64,000 nt of DNA from Uranotaenia lowii (taxonomy: Eukaryota; Arthropoda; Insecta; Diptera; Culicidae): positions 143,156,853-143,220,852 of the forward strand of contig NC_073693.1 of NCBI RefSeq assembly GCF_029784155.1, written 5' to 3'. Made by a program: the position numbers and the translations under genes. Each line of letters opens with the position of its first letter. Positions within the stretch are counted from its first letter, which is position 1. Positions 1 to 11,164 of this stretch are shown here, one piece after another. Below the pieces are notes generated by a model. The model saw nothing but the letters and a program-made list of their open reading frames with translations. It did no database searches and had not been told where the DNA came from.

Positions 1-548
1 ATCATATTAGTTGCACTCAAAAGTTGATGTGTAGTAGAATGCCCATGACGAAAACCAAATTGTTCGTCAGGAAAATTAGAATGTGAATTATCATTCTATT
101 GAAAATAACTCTCCCAAATAGTTTACTTGAAGAAGGATGCGAACTAGTTGGTCGATAACTTGAAGGCTCTGAAGCACTTTGTTGAATCTCAACACTATTG
201 GTCACCATTTGGTCACCCTGAGATGTTAGTTTTTTTATTAGTTGATCACCCAGGTGGTAAATCCTTTTTACGGATTGTATTTGAAGGCACAAGATATACG
301 TCCCCCCCAGTATGCTACACTGGGTCCATGGGTGCAATTGGGCGACTCATGATACTAAGTACCCCTACGCCATAAAGTCCACCTGGGGCCTCTGGCCATA
401 ATTCCCACCCGGACCTGCAACGAAGGCTATACCCGAGATGAGAGACCAAGTCCGCGCTTAAGCGCTCATCGGCAACTCTAGTTCGAGTCAAACTCCAGCA
501 TATATACCCTGCCTTTTGTTACGATTCAAGACTAAGGACCTCTAACGA
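1..548. other. No gene recognised; probable repeat-derived DNA
   Basis: No convincing coding sequence was found. Short ORFs on both strands overlap each other and have no recognisable motif. A GC-richer block around 360-500 contains a small inverted repeat near 452-466. The phrase CTCTAACGACTCGAGATC at the right edge recurs at about 1150-1167, so the flank of the next element is itself repetitive. Confidence 0.4.
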
Positions 549-556
549 CTCGAGAT

Positions 557-1064
557 CAAGGTTGCCGAAAAAAATTCTGTGTTTTTGAGAAAAAAAATCT
601 GAATTTCTGTGATTTTACCCAAAAATTCTGTGATGGTTTTCTGTGATGCTTTTTCTTTATTTTTTTTTAAAAAAGACATACACCGTCTTAGCCGATTTAG
701 GCTTTACAGATTGAATAAATAACGTGGCCAACTTAAGATTAACATTAAACACCCAGTACTGAGATGGGAATCGAACCCATGCCATCAGTGGGCCAGTGAT
801 TATAGTCTTACCCCGCTAACCACTCGACCACCGAGACGTAAGTTTGGAAAAATCAATTAAAATCAATTTTTTAACTCAAAGTAAAAAAATCTAAATTTTG
901 TATTGGCTAAAAAATCATAATTTTGGAAATCGATTCAAAATTCAAAAATTCTGTGAAATCTGTGAGTTTTTCAAAATTCTGTGTTCTGTGACACAGATTC
1001 TGTGACGAAAATTTGCTCAAAATTCTGTGAATTTACAGATTTTTCTGTGATTTCGGCAACCTTG
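557..1064. mobile_element. hAT-like MITE, 508 bp, 8-bp target duplication
   Basis: The ends are a 14-bp perfect inverted repeat, CAAGGTTGCCGAAA at 557-570 and its complement at 1051-1064. They are flanked by an 8-bp direct repeat CTCGAGAT at 549-556 and 1065-1072. The subterminal regions on both sides are dense in TTCTGTGA-type motifs (575-650, 950-1050). No transposase is encoded. A CAAGG-type end with an 8-bp duplication fits the hAT superfamily, but that assignment rests on the ends alone. A tRNA-derived SINE sits inside. Confidence 0.8.
664..839 (-). mobile_element. tRNA-derived SINE (Feilai-like), nested in the hAT MITE
   Basis: Read on the minus strand, the unit starts ACGTCTCGGTGGTCGAG. 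It has an A-box-like GTGGTCGAGTGGTTAGCG and a B-box GGGTTCGATTCCC, then a tRNA-unrelated body ending in GGTGTATGTCTTTT. A close copy lies on the plus strand at 47768-47942, which fixes both boundaries approximately. It would be transcribed by RNA polymerase III and mobilised by LINE machinery. The name Feilai-like is by analogy with the tRNA-related SINE family described in Aedes; no alignment was possible. Confidence 0.75.
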
Positions 1065-1370
1065 CTCGAGATCCGGCCTTTACTCGCAACTCGAGACTAG
1101 CCTCGAGACGCCTCTGTGCGAGAGACTGCAAGAGACCAATGACCTCTCCTCTAACGACTCGAGATCTTCGCTCCGCCTGGCTTGGCTAGAGGCCCTCTCC
1201 TCTTTGCCCGTCCGTGTGCCGAATCGAGAGCAGCTTATCTGAGATGTTAGTGAAAACGCCTGGATGTATACTAGCTGATTGGTTTGTTTGGACTATCGCT
1301 ATAATTTTGCCAGGAATCAAGGCATATTGTTTATTTGCTAAGATTTGCGCGGTAAAAATTGTAATCGTTA
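1065..1370. other. Unassigned flank, CTCGAG-rich
   Basis: About 300 bp without a gene. It contains several CTCGAG/ACTCGAGA motifs and a second copy of the CTCTAACGACTCGAGATC phrase seen left of the MITE. The LINE fragment starts abruptly near 1371; an in-frame stop lies just before it at 1362. Confidence 0.4.
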
Positions 1371-2663
1371 TGCAATGTCGCCTACAAAGTGTTGTCCCGA
1401 ATCCTACTCCGCCGCCTAACGCCACAAGTAAACAGATTCGTGGGAAGTCATCAGGCCGGCTTTATGCAGGGACTGTCAACGACGGACCAGATATTCACAC
1501 TACGGCAAATCCTCCAAAAATGCCGGGAACACCAAGTCCCTACGCACCATCTATTCATCGACTTCAAAGCCGCATACGACACGATCGACCGTAACGAGCT
1601 ATGGAAAATCATGGACGAGAACGGCTTTTCCGGGAAGCTGATCAGACTGATCAAGGCGACGATGGATGGAACGCAGTGCTGTGTGCGGATTTCGGGTGAA
1701 TTGTCGAGTTCATTCGAATCGCGCAGGGGGCTTCGACAAGGTGATGGTCTATCCTGCATGATGTTCAACGTGGCGCTAGAAGGTGTTATTCGACGAGCGG
1801 TGGGCGAAATGCGGGGCACGATTTTCAACAGATCCAGTCAACTTATCTGCTTTGCCGATGACATTGATATAGTCGGCAGATCATCTGCGGCGGTGGAGGA
1901 GATCTACCGCAAACTGAAACGCGAAGCAGGAAGGATTGGATTGACGATTAATACGTCCAAGACGAAGTACATGCTGACCTGCGGATCCGAGACCGACCGT
2001 ACCCACTTGTCCAGTAATAACAAGGTCACGATCGACGGCGACGAGCTGGAGATAGTCGAAGACTTTGTCTATCTCGGCTCCCTGGTGACCGCAGACAATG
2101 ACACCAGCCGTGAGATCCGAAGGCGAATTATCAGCGGAAGTCGTGCCTACTATGGACTCCACAAGCAACTGCGGTCGAGAAGACTTAGTCTTCGCACAAA
2201 GTGTAACCTGTATATGACGCTCATTAGACCGGTTGTTCTCTACGGGCACGAGACATGGATATTGCTCGAGGAGGACCTGCGTGCACTCGGAGTATTCGAG
2301 CGACGAGTGTTAAGAACCATCTTTGGCGGCGTACAGGAGAACGGAGTGTGAAGGCGAAGGATGAACCACGAGCTCGCGCGACTCTACGGCGAACCCAGTA
2401 TCCAGAAGGTGGTGAAGGCTGGACGGATACGCTGGGCGGGACATGTTGCGAGAATGCCGGACGACTGTCCTGCAAAACAGGTGTTCGCTACGAATCCGGC
2501 AGCAACGAGCGAGGTGGTTAGATCAAGTGGAGCGTGATCTGGCGAACGTGGGGTGCCGAGGAATTGGAGAACGGTTACCATGGACCGAGTGAATTTTAGG
2601 AATTATGTTCGTCAAGTTATGTCGTGAGACGGAATACTATGTAAATAAAAAAATAAATAATTT
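1371..2663 (+). pseudogene. RTE-like non-LTR retrotransposon, 5'-truncated, decayed reverse transcriptase
   Basis: The open frame 1371-2351 encodes the middle and C-terminal part of a LINE reverse transcriptase. Visible motifs are LFIDFKAAYDTI (palm), GLRQGDGLSCMMFN, the catalytic FADDIDIVG, and YLGSLVTADNDTSREI. The frame stops at 2349-2351, where the second copy in the window (38194-38951, minus) has a tryptophan codon. Near 2500 this copy also lacks about 20 nt relative to the other, giving a frameshift. The 3' end is a short A/TAAA-rich tail (2641-2663), as in RTE-type elements. There is no endonuclease domain, so the copy is 5'-truncated. The RTE assignment is by motif style. It is not functional. 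Confidence 0.85.
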
Positions 2664-3020
2664 CATTTTTAAGAGTATAAGAAGACCCAGCTAACATGAA
2701 ATCGTAATAGAAATGATAATCCAAATCGAATATTAAGGCATTTTCAATAACTATCGTAAACAGGTTGGTATTGAGTGATTTTCTATCATTCATTTACGAC
2801 AAGCTATGCCCAAAAATAGTTGAGTCGGATAGCAGTTTAGTCAATTCGTAAATATGTTTTCAAATCGTTGGGAATATGCTAATTCAACATTTACGATTTG
2901 AGTGAACCGATTTACGATGAATGGGCGGTCCTTCAATTGACACTCTCTCCGGTCTCTTCCTTTGACCGGTTCGTAAAAAGAAAATCTCACCTAGAGAGCT
3001 ATAGCGTAGAACTTTTCAAC
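2664..3020. repeat. ATTTACGA-rich stretch, possible TE end
   Basis: No gene. The motif ATTTACGA or its complement TCGTAAAT recurs several times between about 2750 and 2930, in both orientations. This resembles the subterminal motif arrays of the CAC...GTG elements elsewhere in the window, but no matching second end was found. Confidence 0.3.
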
Positions 3021-3022
3021 TG

Positions 3023-3105
3023 ATGAGTTGGCATAGTGGTAAGATACCGGACTGCGAACTCGGAGGACTGCAGTTCAACTCTCGGTCGAGGAAGTTTTTT
3101 TTTCG
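3023..3105 (+). repeat. tRNA-like Pol III unit (SINE head or tRNA pseudogene)
   Basis: The sequence shows an A-box TGGCATAGTGGT near 3033 and a B-box GTTCAACTC near 3073 at tRNA-like spacing, followed by a run of T from about 3097 that would terminate RNA polymerase III. A full cloverleaf is not convincing. It is probably the 5' part of a SINE or a decayed tRNA copy. Confidence 0.45.
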
Positions 3106-3263
3106 TTTATTTAGCTTTTTGTTGGAAAATCGAATCGTTGGAATCTTGTCATTGTAGATATATCGCCTCCACTTTTATAGCTATATGCTATTTTGGTAAG
3201 TTTAATACGATCTTTTTATCTGGTATATTTGTTTGAATAATTCTGCTGTTCCTGCGTTATACC

Positions 3264-3455
3264 TTAATAAATGTTTGCTGGGGAAGAAGGTTTCTCATTA
3301 CTCTTATCAGAATTAAATATGAATATTTCCTTTTCACCGATGTTATGAAGGACATTGAATGAATTGGAAATTTCAACTTTTTTGGCCGATGAACCTGGAT
3401 TAGGTTCGGTAATCCGCTTTCTTCCGGCTTTCACACCGGCCGATGACTTCCCCAT
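3264..3455 (-). CDS. Unrecognised short ORF, possible LINE ORF1 start
   Basis: The minus-strand frame from an ATG at 3455 begins MGKSSAGVKAGRKRI and ends PSSPANIY before a stop at 3264. It is basic at the N-terminus and contains SNSFNVL, which is reminiscent of the first ORF of Jockey/I/LOA-type LINEs where a similar NSF..L phrase occurs. No zinc knuckle or other domain follows, because the frame ends after about 63 codons. A plus-strand ORF (3355-3786) overlaps it and looks less protein-like. Either could be chance. Treat as a candidate fragment only. Confidence 0.25.
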   Translation of the reverse strand: MGKSSAGVKAGRKRITEPNPGSSAKKVEISNSFNVLHNIGEKEIFIFNSDKSNEKPSSPANIY

Positions 3456-3655
3456 TCTGGAAAGAAAAGAGAAAATATTAATAGAAAAAAGGAAAATAAC
3501 TTTAGCACGGCTCAACGGTACAGATGGAAGTGACCTTGTGTTATTCTCAAATTCACAACACATGACTGAAGACGTTATTGTTTTGTTAAATGGTCTTGGA
3601 ACTATGACTCTCTCAACTCTAAAAAAAACTAAACTAAAAACAACTAAACTCAATC

Positions 3656-5276
3656 AAATCAGCAATTCAAACGTTAGCAACATAATTAAATTTCTTTTTT
3701 CTGATTCACCAACGCTTTTAGATGAATCATCGAAGAAAAATTCCAATCTTTTCACACCTTCGCTAGCATACTTGTCGACTATTTAAAGCCAGTCACTCTT
3801 ATTAATAGACGATATTTATAACAAAAAAATTCGAACGAAATCGTCCGTTTATAAAAGTGTCAATGTAAAAATAATATCTGCTAAAATTAAACTGGGCCGC
3901 CGCGACCGAAGATTTTTATACAAACTCAGGACCGGGAAGGTAAGTGAGAAAGACGGAAGGAAAACCGCCGAAAAAATTTCAAACACGCGACCAATTCCAT
4001 AAATTAACTGCGATTCGCGACACTTTTCGCGCCATGAATTAACCCGGCCGGCCGCTGCTGCTGGCTGCTCGCTGTGAGCTGGACGTGGCGCTTCACTTCA
4101 GGACGCCGGCGACAAATTTCTTCCAATCTGTCCCATCCAGGCGGGAAATGTGAGACGAATGGAAGCAGATCGTTGTTCGGCGCGCGCAATAACTGAAGCT
4201 GTGCGTAAAAGGATAAGCGCCTCTCGCTTGACTACACGTGCAGGGTTTGAAGAAACGGTCCCCTTCGAGGAATATAGGAGCAGCAAGAAATGTATCCGGA
4301 GGATGGAATTTTTAAACAGTAAAATGACAAATGATAAATAATTTATGCCCAAATTTTCCAGCTAGGATGGCTTATTTTGACATTTTTATGGACTTGTTTA
4401 TGCAGTTTCGTCTGTTGTTTTGCTGTGTTCTGAAAGCGAAGTGAATTATTTGAGACCGAGCAGTATTGTGGAGTGCCATAGAACTATTACACTAAACTTT
4501 TCGGAAAACATCTGTTACTGGGCAGAACAGGCAGACGCGGTGAAATTGGGCTTAGGAACCGAATAGTCCGAATGGTCAGCGGGAGAGTTTGTATGGAAAT
4601 CGGTTTACTTATAGTTAATTTGCATACGCACAAAACTTCAACGTGTTCCCAGCAGAATAGATGAAATTTTAACTGGTCCAGCGAAGATTAATATCTGTTG
4701 CATTGTTGAAGACAACGAACAAGTTTGAAAGACACATGCAAATTTGCAGAAATTGGATATGTCGGATGACAGCTTGAGCTCTTCGTTCGGAACTGTTTGG
4801 TATTCATTCTGAATGTCCAAACTCTGCTTTTATTTTTTTTTTACAAACAGATGTGATATAGAATTTGATTCCCCGTTTTCATAAAGATGTCGAATTGTTT
4901 TATATGTTCTAAAGACCTTTTGCTGAACATTTTGAGACAGTAATCAACTTGAGCCGATTCTTAGAACTGTATTTTTTTAAGAATGGTGGATTAGACTGAA
5001 GGGAAAATGGTTGAATAAGGTAAATCGGAAAGCATTTTTTCAATCCTTATATAACCTTCCCAAGCCGTTCGAAAATTTTAAACAAATTATTTTTCGCTCG
5101 TTTTGACTAGTAAATTTATTTTGTTCCCCTGGTCACATATCTCGACCGAAATTTATTGTGAGGAATGGATAAACTGGTGTTTTACATTTATAATTTTAGA
5201 TTAATTGTTCAGGGAATTTATTCAAGATTTTGAAAATATAAAATTCAAATCAATTTGACTTAGCAGATGTCCTATA
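3656..5276. other. No gene recognised
   Basis: AT-rich non-coding DNA. A GC-richer island at about 4020-4260 contains short overlapping ORFs on both strands (4004-4189 minus, 4150-4341 plus) with no recognisable domain. Confidence 0.4.
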
Positions 5277-6685
5277 TACAGTGAGCGAAATAAGAATAGC
5301 ACCACTATGTGTTTTGCTTGTTAAAATATGAATGATTGAAAATTAGGAAAATTTTCCTCCACAGTTTGTTCTGAATTGCTTAACGGATAAATCAAGCATA
5401 AGTTTACTTTTTTTGGACGTAGTAATTGGCGTTGAGGACCAAAAATGTGAAAAAAGGGTGCGAAATAAGAATAGCACCACTTGAGTCTTTCAACAAAAAC
5501 AAGATTATTTTTAAAAATTTACTGTGTGAAAGTCAATAACAATGCTTCTACGAATTATTTGAATAGATAACTGCATTTTAAGGCGTTTTCCAGAATTTCA
5601 AAGGTTTTGAAAGGTTTTAAAAGGGGGTTTTAAGAGATGCTCCTCTAGCGTTAAGATATTTGATATTTGAGCTGTAATTCATTAACGAACTACTTACTTT
5701 CTTCATTAAAATGACGTGAAATGATGAAACAAACATTAGGGATTAATTTTGAATCAGAAAAAATAGGTTGGAAATCAAAAACTTTGATTTTGTTCAGTAA
5801 ACCACACTTTTTCCAGTTTCAAGTCGTATATGGCAGCACTATCTTGCAGTTAAAACCAAATTTAGTCTCAATATTGATTTTCCAGGTTTATTTAGGCCCA
5901 TATTTATCATTTTGAGATATTTTCCTATCACAGTTTTGTGGAAGTTCACGCTGCAGAAAGCTTTTCCGGATTTGCAAAATAATCACCAGCACAAACAGAT
6001 ACAACCGCCAAAATTCCAGCTCATCTCAACTTCCGATTCAATTTCAAATCATACCAATAATCTGCTAGCCGTCTGGTCCATCAAGCTCCATCGCAAAGTA
6101 TAACTTTATTCATTATTCTGATAATCGGTCCAAAAAATACACTTTTAGTGACCTTGATACAATTCTAATTTTTTTTTGGATTTAGTGATCTTAGAATTTC
6201 CAAAGCGTTTACACGGTACATGTATTTATTTCTTGACCAAAATCATCCAGCACTCCCTAATAAATCCCAGATATTATAGAAAATGGGCATGAATTTGGTT
6301 AATTGGCAAGATAGTGCTGCCATCTATGACCTAAAACTAGTGAAATAGTGTTTGACTATTAAAAAACATTAGTATTTTTGAATTCCAACCTGTTTTTTGG
6401 ATTCAAACTCAGCCTCATATCTATTGTTCATCATTTTGCATCATGCTTATGAATGTTAATGAAGAAATCAAGCAGTTTAATAAAGTTTTATAGCTCAAAT
6501 ATCAAATTCCTTAACGCTAGAGCATCTCTTAAAACCCCTTTTTAAAACCTTTGGAATTCTGGAAAACTCCTAAAATGCAGTTATCTATTCAAATAATTCG
6601 TAGAAGCAATATTATTCATTTTTACACAGTAAATTTTTAAAAATAATCTAGTTTTTGTTGAAAAACTCAAGTGGTGCTATTCTTA

Positions 6686-7668
6686 CACAGCAAGAAAAAT
6701 TCGTGTAATTTTAGATTGAAAACGATGCACGAAAACGGAACATCGTTTTCAATCTAAATTTACATCATCATTACGTTGAGCCGTGTAAATTTAGACCATA
6801 AACGATGCACGAAAAGAGAACAGCTTACTGTCGTGTAAAAATACACAGCGATGTAAAATTTTAGATATTCCTCGGGATATTCGCAATTTTTATGAAATAT
6901 TGAAATATTATGAGTCTTGAGAAGAAAACTACACTACAGTTTGCTATTATTAAACATTTATTCAAAAAAACATAAATAGTAAAGAAAAACCAAAGAACAC
7001 CCACTATCACGAGCACCGCCAGGCTGGGGCACGGTAGAATACGAATATATTCATATTCTGCTGATATTTTAACCGCTCACTGGGGAAACCAAACGAAATT
7101 TCGTTCCGGACAGTCATGGTCCATTAATACAGGTCACTGCCGGGTCAGGAGGGATTTTTGCTCACAAATGCCTCGGATTGTTCACGCAAATTCCTCTCCT
7201 GGCAATATTCCGGATCCCTGCCAGTGCAACATCTGCCGTCGCTGTAATCGAGAAACAAATAATTAATTTTTATAACATCATTCGTTTGTATTTTACTTTA
7301 GAAATTTACCACTTTAGCTATGTATAGAGATGATTAAGCTGCATATTGAAACGAAGACGTTCGGTTTCCGAAGAATGACTCGACTGGCAAATGGTATACA
7401 AAAAAACAACAAACAAACAATTTCATTCAATTTTAAATCAACAGATATAATTTTACACTGCTTGCGATGTAAATTTCATTGGCCGCTTTATTTTTACATC
7501 ACGGAATGTAAAATTATAGCAAAACAATTTATTCCTATTCGCTTTTTGAGAACAGACTAAAATTACATCAAAAGGAGTGGAAAATTACATCTTTTTTTGA
7601 TTATACTTGAGAAAAAATAGATCACGCGTGTTTTAGATTCCGTATACTTTAAAAAAAAAATTTCTGTG
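6686..7668 (-). mobile_element. CAC...GTG element E1 (983 bp) with mini-gene, TA duplication
   Basis: It begins CACAGCAAGAAAAATT and ends with the complement of CACAGAAATTTTT. The flanking TA (6684-6685, 7669-7670) is confirmed because removing the element plus one TA restores the palindrome arm of the host element. Both ends carry arrays of a TGTAAAATTAC-like motif (6705-6860; 7440-7600). The centre contains a minus-strand exon-like ORF. CAC termini, a 2-bp duplication and subterminal arrays suggest a CACTA-like origin. No transposase is present. Confidence 0.7.
7145..7241 (-). CDS. Exon-like terminal ORF in element E1
   Basis: On the minus strand a good acceptor (CTCGATTACAG) precedes this exon at 7241. 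One open frame runs 31 codons, starting DGRCCTGRDPEYCQE and ending SKNPS, to a TGA at 7145-7147. A polyadenylation signal AATAAA follows at 6962-6957. The composition (charged, cysteine-bearing) is protein-like, but the upstream exon could not be fixed. The product is unrecognised. It could be a captured host exon or an element-specific gene. Confidence 0.35.
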
Positions 7669-7859
7669 TATTTCGCACCCTTTTTTCACATTTTTGGTCC
7701 TCAACGCCAATTGCTACGTTCAAAAAAAGTAAACTTATGCTTGGATCATCTGTTAAGCAATTCAGAACAAACTGTGGAAGAAAATTTTCGTAATTTTCAA
7801 TCATTCATATTTTAACAAGCAAAACACATAGTGGTGCTATTCTTATTTTGCTCACTGTA

Positions 7860-9724
7860 TATTATTCTTATTTGAACCGATTTTTATTCAAATCGATTTT
7901 CACAAATTCAAATTTTATTTTTATTTTGATAACATGATAACCATTTTCGCTGAAAACACAGGGTACCTATCTTGAACTTTCAAATATTTCTGTTATTCGT
8001 AAAATGAGAATGAAAACTATGAAAATTGCATAGCTCTTGTACTGCCGCTATTCGCAAGACTGTCCCATATGCATTTCAATTTCTCTCAATTCAATTTATC
8101 TCAAAAATCATTTAAATACAGTTAGTTCTTCAATTTAAACTAAATACTTAACTTTGATCTCAACATATATGAAAAAAATACCAAGTCATGTCTGTTTTCG
8201 AGTTAGCTAACGTTTAAATTTTTTTGAAAAAAAAATTACCTTCTTTTTAAATGCCCATAACTTTGTCAATTTTCAACGTAGAATATAAAATAGCACATCA
8301 AAACGCATTAAAATTTTACCAGCTATTAAAATAAAATAACAAAAAATAAAATATATTGATTCTCGGTATAAAATAAAGTAAATATGTTAAAAATAACGTC
8401 AAAAAGTACCGTCTGCACCACCTAAATTTTTTCAACATGTTTAATTTTATAGTTCTATCAATTTCACAACTTTCATCTGAAGACACCAAAGTGGGCCAAG
8501 AACTCCTTGAAGAGTTATGAAAGAAACAATGACAATAGATCTGTTTTTTTAACGTCAAAAACTAACAATTTTCGAACAACTGCACTCACATATAGGGACT
8601 TCTTCTCCTATCATACGCATGTGCACCGGGAGTTAAAAATCTGCGAAACAATACCATTTTATAGTCGAATCAATTTTACAACTTTCACCTGAAGACATCA
8701 AAATGATCCAATCACTCCTTCAAGAGTTATGGAAGAAATAAGAACCATAATGTAGTTTTGCGCCCGCGTCAGGGTTTAACGATTCTCGCACAGTCACGCA
8801 CTTATACGCAGAACACCATATACACAAACGTTCATACTTAAGCATACCCTAGAAACTTTTATATTCATTGATTGTTCTTTGTTCTATTTTTTTCTAAAGA
8901 GAAGATAAATAACTTGTCAATAAAATAATATCTACGTGGCTTGTTTACAACTCTGTTCCTACACTGGGTACCTCAATTTGGACAATGGTCGCATCACTAA
9001 TGTACGTTCTATCGTGCATTTGAATACGTATTTTTAATAATACGATTCCTGAAAAAATTGAATAGAAATTAGCTGAATGAGATTATTCAAAATTATACAT
9101 TTCTTTTTTTAAAGAAGTCATCTGACAGGTATTTATAACAAAAAAAGATATTGACTACATTCGGATCTTTAAGCGAGAGCTTCGTCGTGCTGTGTGGCTA
9201 TGTCGTGCAGAGTATTCTACGGCGGTTATGTTCCATTCATATTTGGGAAAGAATGCATGGAATTTTATGGTTCCAGGTATAGCTGATAAATACTTAAATC
9301 CAGTGTTCGGCACAAAAGCGCTAGTCCGCTAATTTTTCGTCAGTGAGTTAATTATGGTTCTAAGTTTTGATTGAGCTAGCGAATTAAAAAGTCCCGTTAA
9401 TTTTTGGTTCCACTAATTAAAGACCGCTAACCTCCATATATTTGCATCAATCTCTCGAAAAATTACTGATTGAATATACTTTTTAAGTTAAGGTGACTGT
9501 TCGGATGACGTAAGTGAAACCACCAAGATTTGATAGTCGTAAGCTTCAACGCTAAAACATAATATACTTTTATTATTAATTCAGCTGATAAATTAATTGA
9601 ACTTACATTTTAGTGTTCACAATACTTCGAGCGGTGGTGTAATCTGGTCTATCTCGAGCTGAACTCGAATCTTAGCGTCGATAAATGAACTATCCGATTG
9701 CTACGTATCTCGTTTGATACTTCC
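7860..9724. other. Non-coding AT-rich DNA with an 80-bp direct repeat
   Basis: No gene was recognised. Two related blocks of about 80 bp (8447-8525 and 8659-8742) share ACAACTTTCA.CTGAAGACA and CTCCTT.AAGAGTTATG and lie 212 bp apart in the same orientation. This looks like an old duplication or part of a dispersed repeat. Confidence 0.45.
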
Positions 9725-9814
9725 GTTACAGTTAAAGAGACTGATTTTATTTAAACTAATTTACAGATGATTGCTATGATTGCTTATTCAATAATTCGCC
9801 TACTGCGTCTAACA
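9725..9814 (-). repeat. Copia 3' LTR remnant
   Basis: On the minus strand it starts TGTTAGACGCAGTAGG at 9814 and matches 21326-21240 down to ACTGTAAC. An AATAAA-containing stretch (TTTAAATAAAATCAG) lies inside, as expected of an LTR. Beyond 9725 the two copies diverge, so the rest of this LTR appears lost or replaced. Confidence 0.7.
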
Positions 9815-9826
9815 CTTCTCCTCGAA

Positions 9827-11164
9827 TTATCCTGGAAGTACGCCCATCATAGTTCGCAGCTTTTCAAGTCGTACTCGCTGAAGTGGTTTCGTCAGGACGT
9901 CAGCGAGCATTTCCTACGTTGGACAATACTTCAGATCGATAACACTTTTTTGATGCAAATCTCGAACAAAGAAGTACCGTGTTTCGATGTGTTTGCTTCG
10001 TCGTTCAATCCGGTCACTCTGCACACAGCTTTGGTTGTCCTCAAAAACCGTGGTTGGTCGTGAACCGTCTTCTCCGATTTCAGCTATCAGTTTACGTACC
10101 CAAATCAATTCCTGGCAGCCTTCAGCAAGTGCGACAAATTCGGCTTCGGTAGAGCTGAGAGACACACAGGTTTGTTTCCGGGATCCCCAGGTAATAACGC
10201 CTCCACCGAAAAGTATCGCATGGCCAGAATTGGATTTTCGGTCCCGGGTATCACCTGCCCAGTCTGCATCCACGAACATCGTCAAATCGCCTGCTGTAGA
10301 ACCCAGATTCAGCTCGTAGTCGGATGTTGATTGAAGATACCGCAGTACTCGCTTCGCCTCGTTCCAATCCAGTTGGGTTGGGGAACTGGATTTCTGAGCC
10401 AAAATCGATGTACTAACTGCCACGTCCGGTCTGGTGTGGGCAGCTACGTATAGCAGACCTCCAATAAGGCTGAGGTACTGTTGGTTGTTAGGCAGCCGGT
10501 TCATCTCCTCCTTCTGCTGTAAATAGCTCGGCTCCAGTGGAATCTTGCTGGGTTTCGCGTTCATCAAGTTGAATCGTTCGGCCAGTTTGCGGATGTAGGT
10601 ACCTTGGTTCAACTTGTATACGCTTTCTCCTCTCTCGATTTCAATGCGCAGGAAGTGGTGAATGTCGCCGAGGCTAGTCACCGCAAAATTTTCTTCCAAC
10701 AGCTTGAAAATGGACATGAATTCGAGCTCGTCGGGGGTTACAATTATCATGTCATCAACATAAATAAGAATATATGCTAATGATTTTTCTTTCTGTCGCA
10801 GGTGCAAGCAGGAATCAGCTTTCGATTGCTGGAACCCCATGGACTTGAAAACAGAATCCACCTTCCGGTTCCAAACACGGGCGGATTGTTTCAATCCGTA
10901 AAGGCTCCTCCTCACACGACACACCGTCCCAGCATCGCCGTTGGAAAAACATTCGGGTTGGCGCATGTAGATGGTCTCCTCGAGTTCGCCGTTGAGATAG
11001 GCTGTCTTGACATCGACATGCTTAACGATTGCATTTCGACGATGAGCAACGGTTAGAAGCGTACGGAATGTAGCTTGTTTTGCCACCGGCGCGAACACCT
11101 CATCGTAGTAGATTCCAAATTTCTGGGTGAAACCTTGAGCTACGATTCTTGCCTTGTGCCGCAC
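9827..11164 (-). pseudogene. Copia reverse transcriptase and RNase H
   Basis: The frame encodes the reverse transcriptase with KARIVAQGFTQ at the start, HVDVKTAYLNGEL, SLYGLKQSARVWN and the catalytic ILIYVDDMIIV. It continues into an RNase H domain with MFVDADWAGD, SLSSTEAEFVALAEG and the FEDNQSC motif. An in-frame TAG (about 9912-9914) interrupts just before the conserved EMLADVLTKPL tail, which then reads to a TAA at 9827-9829. It would synthesise and process element cDNA. Because of the stop and of frame breaks upstream, it is a relic. Confidence 0.9.

Larger units (their letters stand above)
5279..7857. mobile_element. Palindromic (foldback) TA-flanked element
   Basis: The ends CAGTGAGCGAAATAAGAA (5279 on) and the complement at 7840-7857 are flanked by TA (5277-5278, 7858-7859). 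The inverted repeat is long: matching blocks include GAATAGCACCAC, GTTCTGAATTGCTTAAC, ATAGATAACTGCATTTTA and ATGGCAGCACTATCTTGC on the left and their complements on the right, so the arms run roughly 0.8 kb each with a centre near 5.95-6.25 kb. There is no transposase. CAGTG ends with a TA duplication fit a Tc1/mariner-type non-autonomous element. The right arm is split by the element at 6686-7668. Confidence 0.8.

Noticed and set aside
752..839. Genuine tRNA-Ser-like gene
   Set aside because: The tRNA part continues into a constant tRNA-unrelated body shared with a second copy, so it is a SINE rather than a tRNA gene.
3355..3786. 143-codon plus-strand ORF
   Set aside because: It overlaps a more protein-like minus-strand frame, has no motif, and reads through low-complexity K/T/N/S codons.
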